Shown: positions 1 through 12,929, counted from the first letter of the stretch. The stretch is 64,000 bases of DNA from Castor canadensis (GCF_047511655.1 NC_133399.1:2235333-2299332), one strand, 5' to 3'. Notes: generated by a model not told the origin, from the letters alone. A program made the numbers and translations.

Positions 1-179
1 TAAATGTTCTTATCTGAAATATTCACAGAGTGAATATCTTTGTACCATAATATATAAGAAGAAATGGTAGCAGAAAACCCTTCACCTGGTACATCTCACT
101 GGCCCTTGATCTTGATACTTACAAAAATACTAATTTTGCTTGACACCTGTGGATAATACCTGAAGGCTAATTACTAGGA

Positions 180-330
180 AAGCTGAGATTGGAAAGATTG
201 TGTTGAAAGGTCACCTTGGCAAAAAAGTGACCCCTGTGTTCAAAATAATCAGAGTAAGATGGGTTGTACTACAACCCCTGGTTCAGAAGCACCAAGCCAT
301 GAGCTCAAACCAAAATCTCACAACCCAAAA
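180..330 (+). mobile_element. Old composite SINE relic
   Basis: A degraded SINE lies inside unit A' and at the matching place in the inverted copy (42975-43165, minus). The phrase 'accaagccatgagctcaaac' is the ID-like box-B end. It is absent from the related copy at 5300-5420, so the insertion came after the A/A' split and before the inverted duplication. Confidence 0.5.
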
Positions 331-618
331 CAGGCCCAAAACTAAAATATATACTCTACTTTATACCTTTCTCAGACTGGTGTTTTTTACTTTTAGGAAG
401 ATAAATTGGTCTAACACAGGCAGGTTCTATATTCAGTCCTGTCTAGAACCTATTAATAAAAAGGGTTTGTGGTAGCATAAAAAGAAAAAAACACTGGCAT
501 TTATACAGTCTTCTTGGATTTGAAGGATGACGTTTAGTAGGAAATGCCTTGCTAATGAACTGAGCAATGGGTATCTAGGTAGGGATATGGCTAGACAGGG
601 ATGTATAGGAAAAGTAAG

Positions 619-855
619 GCAATGATAACTCCACATAAACAACGGATTTTGGAAGGTATTACCAGTACCCCAAAAACGGAAGAATTGGTGGCTACACCTG
701 ATGGGCCTGGAACTTTTTATTCAAAAAATAGAAAAGCCAAGGGAGAAGGTGCTACTGCTGATGATTTTCAGATCTTCAGGAAAAGATGGAAGATGATGTC
801 CCTGAGGCTGGTGAAGAACTCCTGGAATGAGAAAGGTGTTGACAATTATTTCTAA
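619..855 (+). other. Short reading frame shared by A-type units, function unknown
   Basis: An open frame of about 79 codons starts at an ATG (MITPHK...) and includes RKAKGEGATADDF. The inverted copy on the minus strand at 42510-42716 keeps a similar frame (RKAKGEGPTADNFEIF), with a codon-sized indel between them near the GPG/GLGG position. The copy near 58203-58430 reads REDDPTANNGEMF, and the copy near 5700-5870 is interrupted by stops. After the shared FQIF/FEIF the two best frames diverge: the PEAGEEL tail is in frame in the minus-strand copy, and in A' it lies in another frame. I do not recognise the protein. It may be a relic exon of a multicopy gene or simply a chance frame in a duplicated block. 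Confidence 0.3.
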
Positions 856-1631
856 ATTGATCTTATCAAGTTTTAAAAGGCAGATTCCAGGTTCTGGGAG
901 AATATATTAGTCAGCTTTCACCCTGAAACAAATTCTTGAGGTAGTGAAGCTATAAGGGTTAACGTGTTTTGGTTCCTAGTTATGGAGTTCCCATCCATGA
1001 TGAACTGTTTCTGTTGGATTTGGACATGGGGCCTGGCAGTACATAGGATGAGGAGTTTGTGGTGCAGCACAATCATAAACACCATGGAAGTGATCAGAAG
1101 AGCAGAAGTAGAGTAGGATCAGTTGAAATCCCTTGATAGCTTGTCTCCAAAGATCTGAAGACCTGTACTTGGCCCCAACTCTTATAGGCTTGAAAATCTT
1201 CCAATAATTGCAAGGAAGGGACAAATCTCTCACTCATTTGCCTTGATGACATTGGTTCAAACACCAGGTAAGGGGGAATGGGGCATGGTTTGTCAATAAG
1301 CAGTAAGTTACAGCAACAGTAAGGAGGCTACTTTGTGTACATGCAGATGTGTTTGACAATCTATTCATTCCAAGATTGGATCTTTATTGAGGCATGCATA
1401 GAAATGGTGGGATCAGACTGTCATTTCACAAAGTCTGTTAAAGTAAGCTTATGGAAAGACTTATGGAAGCAGGTACGTGAATGAGTTTATGAATATGTCA
1501 GTTTCTTTTTATCAGAATGTTAAAGTATATGCGTGTGACTTTTCCCTCTGTTTATGTCCAACATTGAAGGAGGGGGCATTAGTACCATGCAAGGAAAAGG
1601 GGACAGCAAGCATGCTGAAGCCCCAGATTTA

Positions 1632-3893
1632 TTTATTTATTTCATTCTTCTATTCATATGTGCATACATTGTTTGGGCCATTTCTCCTCCCGCCACCACC
1701 CCCCTCACTTCCAAGCAGAATCTGTTCTGCCTGTTTCTCCAATTTTCTTGACAAGAAGACATAAGAAATAATAAGAAAGAAAAAGAGATTTTCCTAGTCG
1801 AAATATGGATAGTTATACAGAGAGATTCCTGGCATTCCTTCCATGCACACGTGTGTTACAAACCAAATTGATTTATCTCTACTTGACCTTTTCCCTAGTT
1901 CTTGATCACCTTCCTATATTGACCTGTGTGCCTTGAAGGTTTCTGTATTAGTTCCTCTGCAGTGGGGACATCAAATACTTTCATGTTTTGGGTTTCCTAT
2001 CTATGCCCATACCTCCCATATGTGCTCTCCCCTTAAGGTGTGACCCAAGTCCACCCACATTGCTGCATTTGACCTGGATGTAAAGTCTGCATATGAGGGA
2101 GAACATACGATTTTTGATCTTCTGAGGCTGGCCAACCTCACTCAGAATGATCTCCCATTTCATCCATTTGCTTGCGAGTGATAAGATTTGATTTCTCTTT
2201 ATAGCTGACTAAAACTCCATTATGTATAAGTGCCACATTTTTCTTAATCCATTCCTCTGTAGTAGGGCTTCTTGGCTGTTTCTTAAGTTGGCTGTTATGA
2301 ATAGTGCTGCAATAAACATGGGTGTGCAGGTTCCTTTGGAATAACCTGAGTCGCATTCCTTTGGGTATATGTCCAGGAGTGGGATTGCTGGATGATATGG
2401 CAGATTGATGTTTAGATTTTTAAGAAGTGCACATGTTTTCTTTTCCAGAGTGGATGCACCAGCTTGCATTCCTAAAAGCAGGGTACTAGTTCTCCTATTT
2501 CACCATATCCTCAACAACCCCTGTTGGTATTGTTTTTGATGATAGCTATCCTAACAGGGGTGAGGTGTAATCTTAATGTGGTTTTGATTTGGCTTTCCTT
2601 TATGTCTAGAGATGGTGAGCATTTTTTCATGTGTTTTTTTGCCATTCGAATACTTCAGAGAAAGTTCTGTTTTTCAGTTGCCCATTACTTTATTGGTTCA
2701 TTGACTTTAGGAAAGTTTAGTTTTTTAATTTCCCTGTATATTCTGGTTATCAGTCCTTTGTCTGATGTATAGCCAGCAAATATTTTATCCCACTCTGTGG
2801 ATGGTCTCTTCTGTGTTGAGACGGAAAAAGCAGAATCTTTTTAGTTAGTTATATGTAGTCCCATTTTTCTATTCTCTTAGTTGCTGAGCTGTTGGGGTTC
2901 TATTGAGGAAGTCTTTGCCTATACCTATTACTTCCAGAGTACTCCCTGCTCTTTCCTGTACTAACTTCAGAGTTTTTGGACTAATACTAAGGTCCTTGAT
3001 CCATTTGGAGGTGATGCTAGTACAAGGTGATAAACATGGATCTACCTTCAGTTTTTTGCAGACAGATAACCACCACTTTTCCCAACAAAATTAGTTGAAG
3101 AGGCTGTCTTTTCTCCATCGTATATTTTTAGTGCCTTTGTCAATAATAAGTTAGGAATAGTTGTGGATTCATATTTGGGTATTCTATTCTGTTCCACTGC
3201 TCTTCATGTCTGCTTTTTATTGCTATTGCTTTTTAATGTAGTTTGATGTTGGGTTTTGTGACATCTCCAGAATTTCTGTTTTTGCTGAGTATTGCCTTGG
3301 CTCTTCGCTGTCTCTTCTGTTTCCAAATGAACTTTAGTGCAGATATTTCAGTCTCTGTGATGAATGTCATTGGGATTTTGATGGGAATTGCATTAAACAT
3401 GTAGATTGCTTTGGGTAGTATAGCCATTTTTACTGTGTTGATTCTACCAATCCATGAGCACGGGAGATCTTTCCATCTTCTGTAGTTTTCCTCGATCTCT
3501 TTCTTCAGTGGTTTGTAGTTCTCCTTGTAGAGGTCATTCACATCCTTTGTTAAGTTTACTCCTAGGTATTTGATTTTCTTTTGAACCTATTGTAAAGGCA
3601 GTTGTTTCCATATATTCTTTCTCAGTTTCTTCGTGATTGGTGTATAGAAAATCTAATGAATTTTGTAAGTTTATTTTGTATCCCTCCACCTTGCTGAAGC
3701 TGTTTATGATATCTAGGAGTTTTTGGGTAGAGTTTTTTGAGTCTTTAAGGTATAGGATCATGTCGACTACAAATAGGGATATTTCAACAGTTTCTTTACC
3801 CATTTGTATTCCTTTTACTTCTTCTTCTTGCCTAATTGCTCTGGCTAGGAATTCCAGGACCATGTTGAATAGGAGTGGGGATAGTGGAGGTCA
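1632..3893 (-). mobile_element. 5'-truncated L1 (copy a)
   Basis: This is an L1 3' half on the minus strand, 2262 bp long. Its A-rich tail reads as a T-rich run at 1632-1655 on the plus strand. Going leftward in the element come the RT and C-terminal parts of ORF2 (fragments at 3534-3863, 3233-3541 and 2138-2469), then the 3' UTR with its pyrimidine-rich tract near 1690. The RT active-site box reads FVVD where the full-length copy has FADD, so one catalytic aspartate is lost, and the frame is broken repeatedly. An 8-bp direct repeat (cagattta) at 1624-1631 and 3894-3901 is the target-site duplication. The inverted paralogue near 41690-41710 keeps the uninterrupted site. Confidence 0.92.
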
Positions 3894-4200
3894 CAGATTT
3901 AAATCCTTAGGTGTGCCTGCTGCACAATCTGGGACTGCTGCACTGTGAGGCACCACTTAAGTGTTCGGTGTGGTATTGAAGGTTGGGAATAATCTGAAAG
4001 TGGGTCTTCATTTTAACTTGGGATCAAACAGACATGTTGTCCTACTCCAAAAAGATTTATTCTTTCTAATTTTTTAAAAATATTCACTCTTGTATTCCTT
4101 GTACAGTTCTGGTGAGAAAACTACACTTTTTCCTTGTACTTATTAACTGTGGTCCCTTGTTCATGTGTTCTTACTTTGTGTAGTACAGTTTATATCGAGA
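3894..4200 (+). repeat. Unit A' (continuation after the L1)
   Basis: Sequence after the L1 resumes the homology with 6685-6990 (direct) and with the complement of 41400-41700. Homology to the inverted copy ends near 4175. No gene is seen. Confidence 0.65.
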
Positions 4201-6990
4201 TTTCAGGTGTAAGAAATGCTTGTCCATGAGGAGAAGTACATAATCCCAATTCCTGAAATGTGATAAAATCAGGCCTTTCCTCCTGGTCAAGCAAGTCCTT
4301 ACCTCATTGGCACATTACTGTCCCTGTAGACTTCCCACTGCTGCCAACCTAATGAACAGATACTGCTCATGTTGCCTTGAGGTAGTGACAATTCCATGTC
4401 CAAGTTGCATCTCTTCCATTGATTGTAACCAATTAAAAACTAGCTAATTCAGTCGCTCTACTTTTCATCATAGTCTGTCATCTCAGACATGTATAAACTT
4501 AGATGTAACAATGAACTTTGCTCACAGTAAACAAGATTACCTTAATCAAGTGTACATATGGACTTTGGTTATAATTAAGATTCATCTAGATCTGGAGATA
4601 ATAGCAAAGAGCCCTCCCTCACCCCTACATAACATGTTATTTACTACCTCTAATTTTCAGAAAGACAGTTTCATACTTTTTCCCATGGTGCAATGCATTT
4701 GCATATTTGGAATATGATTTGGGTATGTAGTTCAATTTAAGGGTTTCACTCTTTGTGTCAGATTCTAGCACAGACATTCTAAAATCTCTGGAATTTATGA
4801 GGCTTTAGGATTGTATGTGGTTGTACATCATGAGCCCCATTCAGACAATGTTTGAATAACTCTAATGATTTGTCTCATGGTGTCACCTCTCTAAATATTC
4901 AGTAGAATGACTGGTGACCAGACAGAGCAAACACATGCTATACCCTGGTGTCTGTTTCAAACTGATGCACAGAAATTGTAGTGAGAGTGCTCAGTGAGGT
5001 GCAGTAGAAACGTTTATTGTTATTGACAACCACATATCTGTTTTCAGAGTTTTGGCAAAGAAATACAGCACAGATCATAACCTTGAGGGTCTTTGGGAGG
5101 AAGGTATTGTAGTGTTACCAGAGTACCTATTCTTGGTACTAATGTCTTTTTTTTTTGGTACTTATGCCTTGTGTGAGATGAATGCAGGCAAGACACAGAA
5201 GTACAGTGGCAGTGAAGCAAGGTTCAATGAGGAAGGAGTGCATTTTGAAATAGACTACATAGGTAACTGTTAGGCAGTGATCATGTGGATATACAAAGGA
5301 ACCCTAAAAAACTGTCCAGGTAATCCTTTCACCTGATGCATCTCATTTTCCTTTGACCTTGAAAATTATGAGGAAAGAAAACTTTCTTTAAAACTTTCTC
5401 AATTAGATACATTCTGATATTAGCAATAAAAAATGGTCTGACACAAACAGGGTATTATATCAGGGTCATCTAGAAACTACAAAGAAAAATACTTGTGCCA
5501 ATATAAAATGCTTTGGTATTCATAAATTCTGCCTTTAAAGGATGATATGTCAGGAAAAGATCTGTTTCTGAAATGAGAGAAATGTTTATAAATGTAGGGT
5601 AAGCTGTAGAAAAGATATATAGGAAAGGAAGATCATGAATATTCCCATGAGTAAATTATAGGAAGGTTATACAAGGATCCAAAAGTGGAAGAATTGGTAG
5701 CTACACGTGATGGGTCTGGGTCCTCTGCTTAGTCAGAATTTGAAAACCCTGTGAGGGAAGATGACCCTACTGCTGACCATGTTGAGATGTTCTGGAGAAG
5801 AGGGAAATGATGGCTTGAAAGAGTGGAGAAGTCCACAGAATGAAAAGTGGTATTGAAAATGACTTGTACATTGATCTCCTCACATTCAGAAATAAGTTAC
5901 TAGACACTGGAGGACTTGAAAGGAATATATTAACAACTATCCACACTATGACCAACTCATGAGATGATGAAGCTACAAGATTAAAGGGATTTTTTTGTGG
6001 CAGTTATGAAGTCCCATATCTGAGCAAATGGCTGTGTTACTTTAGATATGGGATCAGGCAGCATATAGTATGGGAAGCATGCCATGGAGCAAAACAATTC
6101 ACATCCTGTCTAGGAGCAAAAGAGCAGAAGCAGAGAAACCTGGGATTCAATGAACTCCCTTGACAGCCTGTCTCCAATGATCATCAGACTCATACTGATT
6201 CCTACCTCTTACATGTGCCAACACCTTCCAATAGTCCCAAGCAAGAGACAAAATCCCTCACATTTTGTGAATACTGGTCCCAACCTTACCAGGTAGGAAG
6301 GAGCAGAGAGGTTTGTCAATAGGTAGTAAATTAAAGTGACAATGAGTAGTAAGTTCTGTATATGCAGATGTGATTGTGTTTTTATCCATTCACAGATTGT
6401 AAAACTGGACCTTTATCTAGGCAGTATTTGTTTGGCATGCATAGAGTTCCTAGGGTCAAACTGTAATTTCTATATGACCAAAGTCTGTGAAAGTCAGGTT
6501 TAGAAAGTTTCATAGAAACAGGCTTATGAACAAATTAGTTCATGAATATAAGAGTTTCTTTGTTTTGGAAGTTTAAAGTGACACTGTATGAGAGTCCCTT
6601 TATTAACTATTAATGTATTGCAGGAGGGAGCATTAATACCAAGCTAGGAAGAAGGGACAGCAGGCATATAAAGGCCCTAGAGTTAAATCTTTAAGTGTCC
6701 CTTCCTCATCATCAGACACCATTTCTCAGTTGGGCAAAATTTCAGTGTTCAGTCTGGCTCTCAAGCTTGAGAATGGTTAGTACCTTCTGAATGTGTGTCA
6801 TCATTGTAACCTTGTAAACTTTTGACAGTCTAGTTCTCTGAACTGTTTCAAAGTATTTTTCATGAGTGTCTGTGGGTATTTATTCTTCACTCTTTAATCA
6901 ATATTTGTTTGAAGGTTACTTCTCCTTGAAATAATAATTGTGTTTCCTTGTTGGTATGTTCTTATGTACATGGTTAATTAATTGTAGATT
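4201..6990 (+). repeat. Segmental-duplication unit A
   Basis: About 2.8 kb that follows unit A' in tandem. Positions 4250-5290 match 55400-57370, and 5300-6400 match 57840-58900, both direct. Relative to the copies at 31.1-32.6 kb and 55.4-57.4 kb, this unit lacks about 0.9 kb near 4620. The motif at 4205-4235 recurs at 6990-7025, which marks the next unit boundary and gives a tandem period near 2.8 kb. No intact coding frame was found; the longest (4511-4717 and 5052-5273) are not conserved between copies. Confidence 0.7.
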
Positions 6991-7159
6991 GACAGATCAG
7001 GTGTGAAAAATCATCATCCATCAAGTAAAGTGCCTGATCCCAATTTCATGAAGTGGAATAACAAGGTAAGCTAACACAGGGAGAGAGTGAGACTTTGAAA
7101 ATGTAACAATAAATTTCACAGTGAACATTTTCTTCTCTCCATGAACCTCTCAATTGCAA

Positions 7160-7381
7160 GATAAAAAATTATTTTCACTGGAATTTGAACTCAGGGTCTT
7201 ATGCTTGCTAGGCTGATGCTCTTATGACTTGAGCCACCCCACCATTCTTTTTATGGTGAGTTTTTTCAAGATATGGTCCCCAGAACTATTTGTCCAGAAC
7301 TTTCTTTGAACCCAGATCCTCCTGATCTCTGCCTACTGGGCAGTTAGGATTACAAGCATGAGTCATCAGCACTCCTGCCTA
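7160..7381 (-). mobile_element. Composite (7SL-like + ID-like) SINE
   Basis: On the minus strand this has a 7SL-like half ('atcctaactgcccagtaggc' region) followed by a tRNA/ID-like half ending 'tgagttcaaattccagtgaa'. It is the local SINE family, also seen at 39183, 43628 and 49125. The full-length L1 inserted immediately beside its 5' end. Confidence 0.8.
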
Positions 7382-7393
7382 CAAAATAATTTT
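7382..7393. repeat. Target-site duplication, left copy
   Basis: The 12-bp word caaaataatttt here is repeated exactly at 14556-14567, immediately outside the 5' end of the L1 between them. Confidence 0.85.
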
Positions 7394-7866
7394 TTTTATT
7401 ATTCATATGTGCATACAAGGCTTGGGTCATTTCTCCCCCCTGCCCCCACCCCCTCCCTTACCACCCAATCCGCCCCCTCCCTCCCCCCCCAATACCCAGC
7501 AGAAACTATTTTGCCCTTATTTTTAATATTGTTGTAGAGAGAGTATAAGCAATAATAGGAAGGAACAAGTGTTTTGCTGGTTGAGATAAGGATAGCTATA
7601 CAGGGAGTTGACTCACATTGATTTCCTGTGTGTGTGTGTTACCTTCTAGGTTAATTCTTTTTGATCTCACCTTTTCTCTAGTTCCTGGTCTCCTTTTCCT
7701 ATTGGCCTCAGTTGTTTTTAAGGTATCTGCTTTAGTTTCTCTGCGTTAAGGGCAACAAATGTTAGCTAATTTTTTAGGTGTCTTACCTATCCTCACCACT
7801 TCCTGGTGTGCTCTCGCTTTTATCATGTGCTCAAAGTCCAATCCCATTGTTGTGTTTGCCCTTGAT

Positions 7867-10800
7867 CTAATGTCCACATATGAGGGAGAACATAGGATTT
7901 TTGGTCTTTTGGGCCAGGCTAACCTCACTCAGAATGATGTTCTCCAATTCCATCCATTTACCAGCGAATGATAACATTTCGTTCTTCTTCATGGCTGCAT
8001 AAAATTCCATTGTGTATAGATACCACATTTTCTTAATCCATTCGTTGGTGGTGGGGCATCTTGGCTGTTTCCATAACTTGGCTATTGTGAATAGTGCCAC
8101 AATAAACATGGGTGTGCAGGTGTCTCTGGAGTAACCTGTGTCACAGTCTTTTGGGTATATCCCCAAGAGTGGTATTGCTGGATCAAATGGTAGATCAATG
8201 TCTAGCTTTTTAAGTAGCCTCCAAATTTTTTTTCCAGAGTGGTTGTACTAGTTTACATTCCCACCAACAGTGTAAGAGGGTTCCTTTTTCCCCGCATCCT
8301 CGCCAACACCTGTTGGTGGTGGTGCTGCTGCTGATGGCTATTCTAACAGGGGTGAGGTGGAATCTTAGTGTGGTTTTAATTTGCATTTCCTTTATTGCTA
8401 GAGATGGTGAGCATTTTTTCATGTGTTTTTTGGCCATTTGAATTTCTTCTTTTGAGAAAATTCTGTTTAGTTCACTTGCCCATTTCTTTATTGGTTCATT
8501 AGTTTTGAGACAATTTAGTTTTTTAAGTTCCCTATATATTCTGGTTATCAGTCCTTTGTCTGATGTGTAGCTGGCAAATATTTTCTCCCACTCTGTGGGT
8601 ATTCTTTTCAGTTTAGAGACCATTTCTTTTGAGAAACAGAAGCTTTTTAGCTTTATAAGGTCCCATTTATCTATACTATCTCTTAGTTGCTGTGCTGCTG
8701 GGGTTTCGTTCAGAAAGTTCTTACCTATACCTACTTACTCCAGAATATTTCCTACTCTTTCTTGTATCAACTTTAGAGTTTGTGGTCTGATATTAAGATC
8801 CTTGATCCATTTTGAGTTAATCTTGGTATAGGGTGATATACATGGATCTAGTTTCAGTTTTTTGCAGACTGCTAACCAGTTTTCCCAGCAGTTTTTGTTG
8901 AAGAGGCTGCTATTTCTCCATCGTATATTTTTAGCTCCTTTGTCAAAGATAAGTTGGTTATAGTTGTGTGGCTTCACATCTGGGTCCTCTATTGTTCCAC
9001 TGGTCTTCATGTCTGTTTTTGTGCCAGTACCATGCTGTTTTTATTGTTATTGCTTTGTAATATAGTTTGAAGTCAGGTATTGTGATACCTCCTGCATTGT
9101 TCTTTTGACTGAGTATTGCCTTGGCTATTCGTGGCCTCTTGTGATTCCATATAAATTTAACGGTAGATTTTTCAATCTCTTTAATGAATGTCATTGGAAT
9201 TTTGATGGGAATTGCATTAAACATGTAGATTACTTTTGGGAGTATCGACATTTTTACTATGTTGATTCTACCAATCCATGAGCATGGGAGATCTCTCCAC
9301 TTTCTATACTCTTCCTCAATCTCTTTCTTCAGAAGTTTATAGTTTTCTTTGTAGAGGTCTTTCACATCTTTTGTTAGGTTTACACCTAGGTATTTGGTTT
9401 TTTTTGAGGCTATTGTAAATGGAATGGTTTTCATACATTCTTTTTCCGTTTGCTCATTGTTAGTGTATAGAAATGCTAATGATTTTTCTATGTTGATTTT
9501 ATATCCTGCTACCTTGCTATAGCTATTGATGATGTCTAGAAGCTTCTGAGTAGAGTTTTTTGGGTCTTTAAGGTATAGGATCATGTCATCTGCAAATAGG
9601 GATATTTTGACAGTTTCTTTACCTATTTGTATTCCTTTTATTCCTTCTTCTTGCCTAATTGCTCTAGCTAGGAATTCCAGTACTATGTTGAATAGGAGTG
9701 GAGATAGTGGGCATCCTTGTCTGGTTCCTGATTTTAGAGGGAATGGTTTCAGTTTTTCTCCATTAAGTATAATGCTGGCTGTAGGTTTGTCATATATAGC
9801 TTTTATAATGTTGAGGAACTTTCCTTCTATTCCTAGTTTTCTTAGAGCTTTTAGCATGAAATGGTGTTGGATCTTATCAAAGGCTTTTTCTGCATCTATT
9901 GAGATGATCAAGTGGTTTTTGTCTTTGCTTCTATTAATGTGAGTTATTACATTTATTGATTTTCGTATGTTGAACCACCCCTGCATCCCTGGGATGAAGC
10001 CTACTTGGTCATGGTGAATAATCTTTTTGATGTGTTGTTGAATTCAGTTTGCCATTATTTTGTTGAGGATTTTTGCATCAATGTTCATTAAGGAGATTGG
10101 CCTATAGTTCTCCTTTTTGGAGGTATTTTTGCCTGGTTTTGGGATAAGTGTAATACTGGCTTCATAAAATGTGTTCGGCAGGTTTCCTTCCCTTCCTATT
10201 TCGTGGAACAGTTTAAGGAGGGTTGGTATCAGTTCTTTAAAGGTCTGATAGAATTCAGCATAGAATCCATCAGGTCCTGAACTTTTCTTTTTGGGGAGAC
10301 TCTTGATTGCTGCTTCAATTTCATTTCGTGTTATAGGTCTATTCAGGTGATTAATTTCCTCTTGGTTCAGTTTTGGATGATTATATATATATCTAAAAGA
10401 AATCTGTCCATTTCTTTTAGATTTTCAAATTTATTTGAATATAGGTTCTCAAAGTAGTCTCTGATGATTTCCTGGACTTCTATGGTGTTTGTTGTTATCT
10501 CCCCTTTTACATTCCTGATTCTACTAATTTGGGTTTTTTCTCTCCTCATTTTAGTCAGGTTTGCCAGGGGTCTATCAATCTTGTTTATTTTTTCAAAGAA
10601 CCAACTTTTTGTTTCATTAATTCTTTGTATGGTTTTTTTGGTTTCTATTTCATTGATTTCATCTCTTATTTTTATTATTTCTCTCCTTCTATTTGTTTTG
10701 GGATTTGCTTGTTCTTGTTTTTCTAGGAGTTTGAGATGTATCATTAGGTCATTGATTTGGGATCTTTCAGTCTTTTTAATATATGCACTCATGGCTATAA

Positions 10801-11695
10801 ACTTTCCTCTCAAGACTGCCTTAGCTGTGTCCCATAGGTTCCGGTAGGTTGTGTTTTCATTTTCATTGACTTCCAGGAACTTTTTAATTTCCTCTTTTAT
10901 TTCATTGATGATCCATTCTTCATTAAGTAGTGAGTTATTTAGTTTCCAGCTGTTTGCATGTTTTTTGTCTTTACTTTTGTTGTTGATTTCTACTTTTACT
11001 GCATTGTGATCAGATATTATGCATGGTATAATTTCTAGTTTCTTATATTTGCTGAGACTTGCTTTGTGCCCTAGGATATGATCTATTTTGGAGAAGGTTC
11101 CATGGGCTGCTGAGAAGAATGTATATTGTGTAGAGGTTGGATGAAATGTTCTGTAGACATCTACTAGGTCCACTTGATCTATTGCATATTTTAGATCTTG
11201 GATTTCTTTATTGAGTTTTTGTTTGGATGACCTATCTATTGATGATAATGGGGTGTTAAAGTCTCCCACAACCACTGTGTAGGCATTTATATATGCTTTT
11301 ATGTCTTTCAGGGTATGTTTGATGAAATTGGGTGCATTGATATTGGGTGCATACAGGATGATAATTATTATTTCCTTTTGATTTATTTCCCCTTTTATTA
11401 GTATGGAATGTCCTTCTTTATCTCGTTTGATCAATGTAGGTTTGAAGTCTACTTTGTCAGAGATAAGTATTGCTATTCCTGCCTGTTTTCGGGGGCCACT
11501 GGCTTGGTAAATCTTCTTCCACCCTTTCATCCTAAGCCTATGCGTATTTCTGTCAGTGAGATGGGTCTCCTGTAAGCAACAAATTGTTGGATCTTCCTTT
11601 TTAATCCATTTCATCAAGTGTTGCCTTTTAATGGGTGAATTAAATCCATTAACATTAAGCATTAGTACTGATAAGTATGTGGTGATTCCTGTCAT
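7867..11695 (-). pseudogene. L1 ORF2 (endonuclease-reverse transcriptase), frameshifted
   Basis: This would encode the L1 endonuclease/reverse transcriptase that nicks target DNA and copies RNA onto it. The span of about 1276 codons is full length. Residues 1-442 form one frame with an intact endonuclease site: N14, E43 (LQETHL), D145/N147 (GDFN), D205 (KIDHI), and D229-H230 (SDH). The RT follows in a different frame at 8958-9986, with SIDAEKAFD and FADDMILYL catalytic boxes intact. The C-terminal cysteine region CWRGC...HCWWEC (spacing C-x3-C-x7-H-x4-C) is at 8210-8623, and the last 99 codons at 7867-8166 are in a third frame. So at least three frame changes (10367-9986, about 9000, and about 8190) and extra stops disable it. 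Confidence 0.93.
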
Positions 11696-11752
11696 TTAGT
11701 TGATTTAGTTGTTTGAAGGTTTGATTGTGTGTACCTAAGGTGAGGTTACTAT

Positions 11753-12929
11753 CTACTTTCTTGCTTTTTCTTTTCCTGTAGTTTGGCCTTGTGTCCTTTC
11801 ATGATTATGTTGGGTTTCACTTTCTGTGTGCAGAATCCCTTGCAGAATCTTTTGTAGTGGTGGCTTTGTGGTCACATATTGTTTTAGTTTCTGCTTATCA
11901 TGGAAGACTTTTATTGCTCCATCTATTTTGAATGATAGTTTTGCTGGGTAGAGTATCCTGGGGTTGAAGTTATTTTCATTCAGTGCCCGGAAGATCTCAC
12001 CCCACGCTCTTCTTGCTTTTAATGTTTCTGTTGAGAAGTCTGCTGTGATTTTGATGGGTTTACCTTTGTATATTACTTGTTTTTTCTCTCTTACAGCCTT
12101 CAATATTCTTTCCTTAGTTTCTGAACTTGTTGTTTTAATGATGATATGTCGTGGGGTAGTTCTATTTTGATCTGGTCTGTTTTGTGTCCTGGAGGCCTCT
12201 TGCATCTGTATGGGAATATCTTTCTCTTGATTTGGGAAATTTTCCGTTATTATTTTGTTGAGCTTATTATGCATTCCCTTCGCTTGCACCTCTTCTCCTT
12301 CTTTGATGCCCATGATTCTCAAGTTTGGTCTTTTGATGGAGTCGGTGAGTTCTTGCATTTTCTTTTCACAGGTCTTGAGTTGTTTAATTAATAGTTCTTC
12401 AGTTTTTCCTTTAATTACCATTTCATCTTCAAGTTCTGAGATTCTGTCTTCTGTTTGTTCTATTCTGCTGATTGGCCTTCTGTTTTGTTTTGCAGTTCTG
12501 TTTCATTCTTTTTTCTGTGGTTTTCTATTTCCTGTTTAATGTTGTCAATTTTTGTCCTCATTTCATTTATCTGTTTATTCATCGTGTTCTGTGTTTCACT
12601 TTGGTGTTTATACAGTGCTTCTATTGTTTCCTTTATTTCTTCTTTTGCTTTTTCAAATTCTCTATTTTTGTTGTCTTGGAATTTCTTGAGTGTCTTCTGT
12701 ACATTTTGTTTGACCCTATCTAGTATCGTGTCTATAAAATTCTCATTGAGTACCTGTAGTATGTCTTCTTTAAATTATTCTTGTGGGCTTCATTGGGTCC
12801 TTTGGCATAGTTTATCTTCATTTTGTTGGAGTCTGGATCTGGGTATCTGTTTTCTTCATTCCCCTCTGGTTCCTGTACTAACTTTTTGCTGTGGGGAAAC
12901 TGGTTTCCCTGTTTTTTCTGTCTTCCCAT
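11753..12929 (-). pseudogene. L1 ORF1 (RNA-binding chaperone), broken in the coiled coil
   Basis: ORF1p coats L1 RNA as a trimer. The start chosen is MMGRQKKQG at 12929, matching the short basic N-terminus of the family. This frame runs to a stop at 12732. The following coiled-coil segment (12425-12730) is Lys/Gln-rich in translation but scattered over frames with stops. A clean 222-codon frame (11753-12421) then carries the RRM-like and C-terminal domains: KRPNLRIMGI, ENFPNQEKDI, RHIIIKTTSSETKERIL, and DFSTETLKARRAW. Family members run to roughly 340-390 aa, so the gene is full span but not translatable as one protein. Confidence 0.9.

Larger units (their letters stand above)
1..1631 (+). 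repeat. Segmental-duplication unit A' (first part)
   Basis: This stretch is a diverged copy of a sequence that recurs in the window. Positions 60-1625 align by eye, in the same direction, with 5300-6660 and 57840-58920. In reverse complement, positions about 130-1625 align with about 41700-43200. The clearest shared blocks are 960-1240 with the complement of 42105-42355, and 360-500 with the complement of 42835-42990. The homology covers non-coding flanks as well as short open frames, so this is duplicated genomic DNA and not a set of retrocopies. The unit is interrupted at 1632 by an L1 and continues at 3894. Confidence 0.75.
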
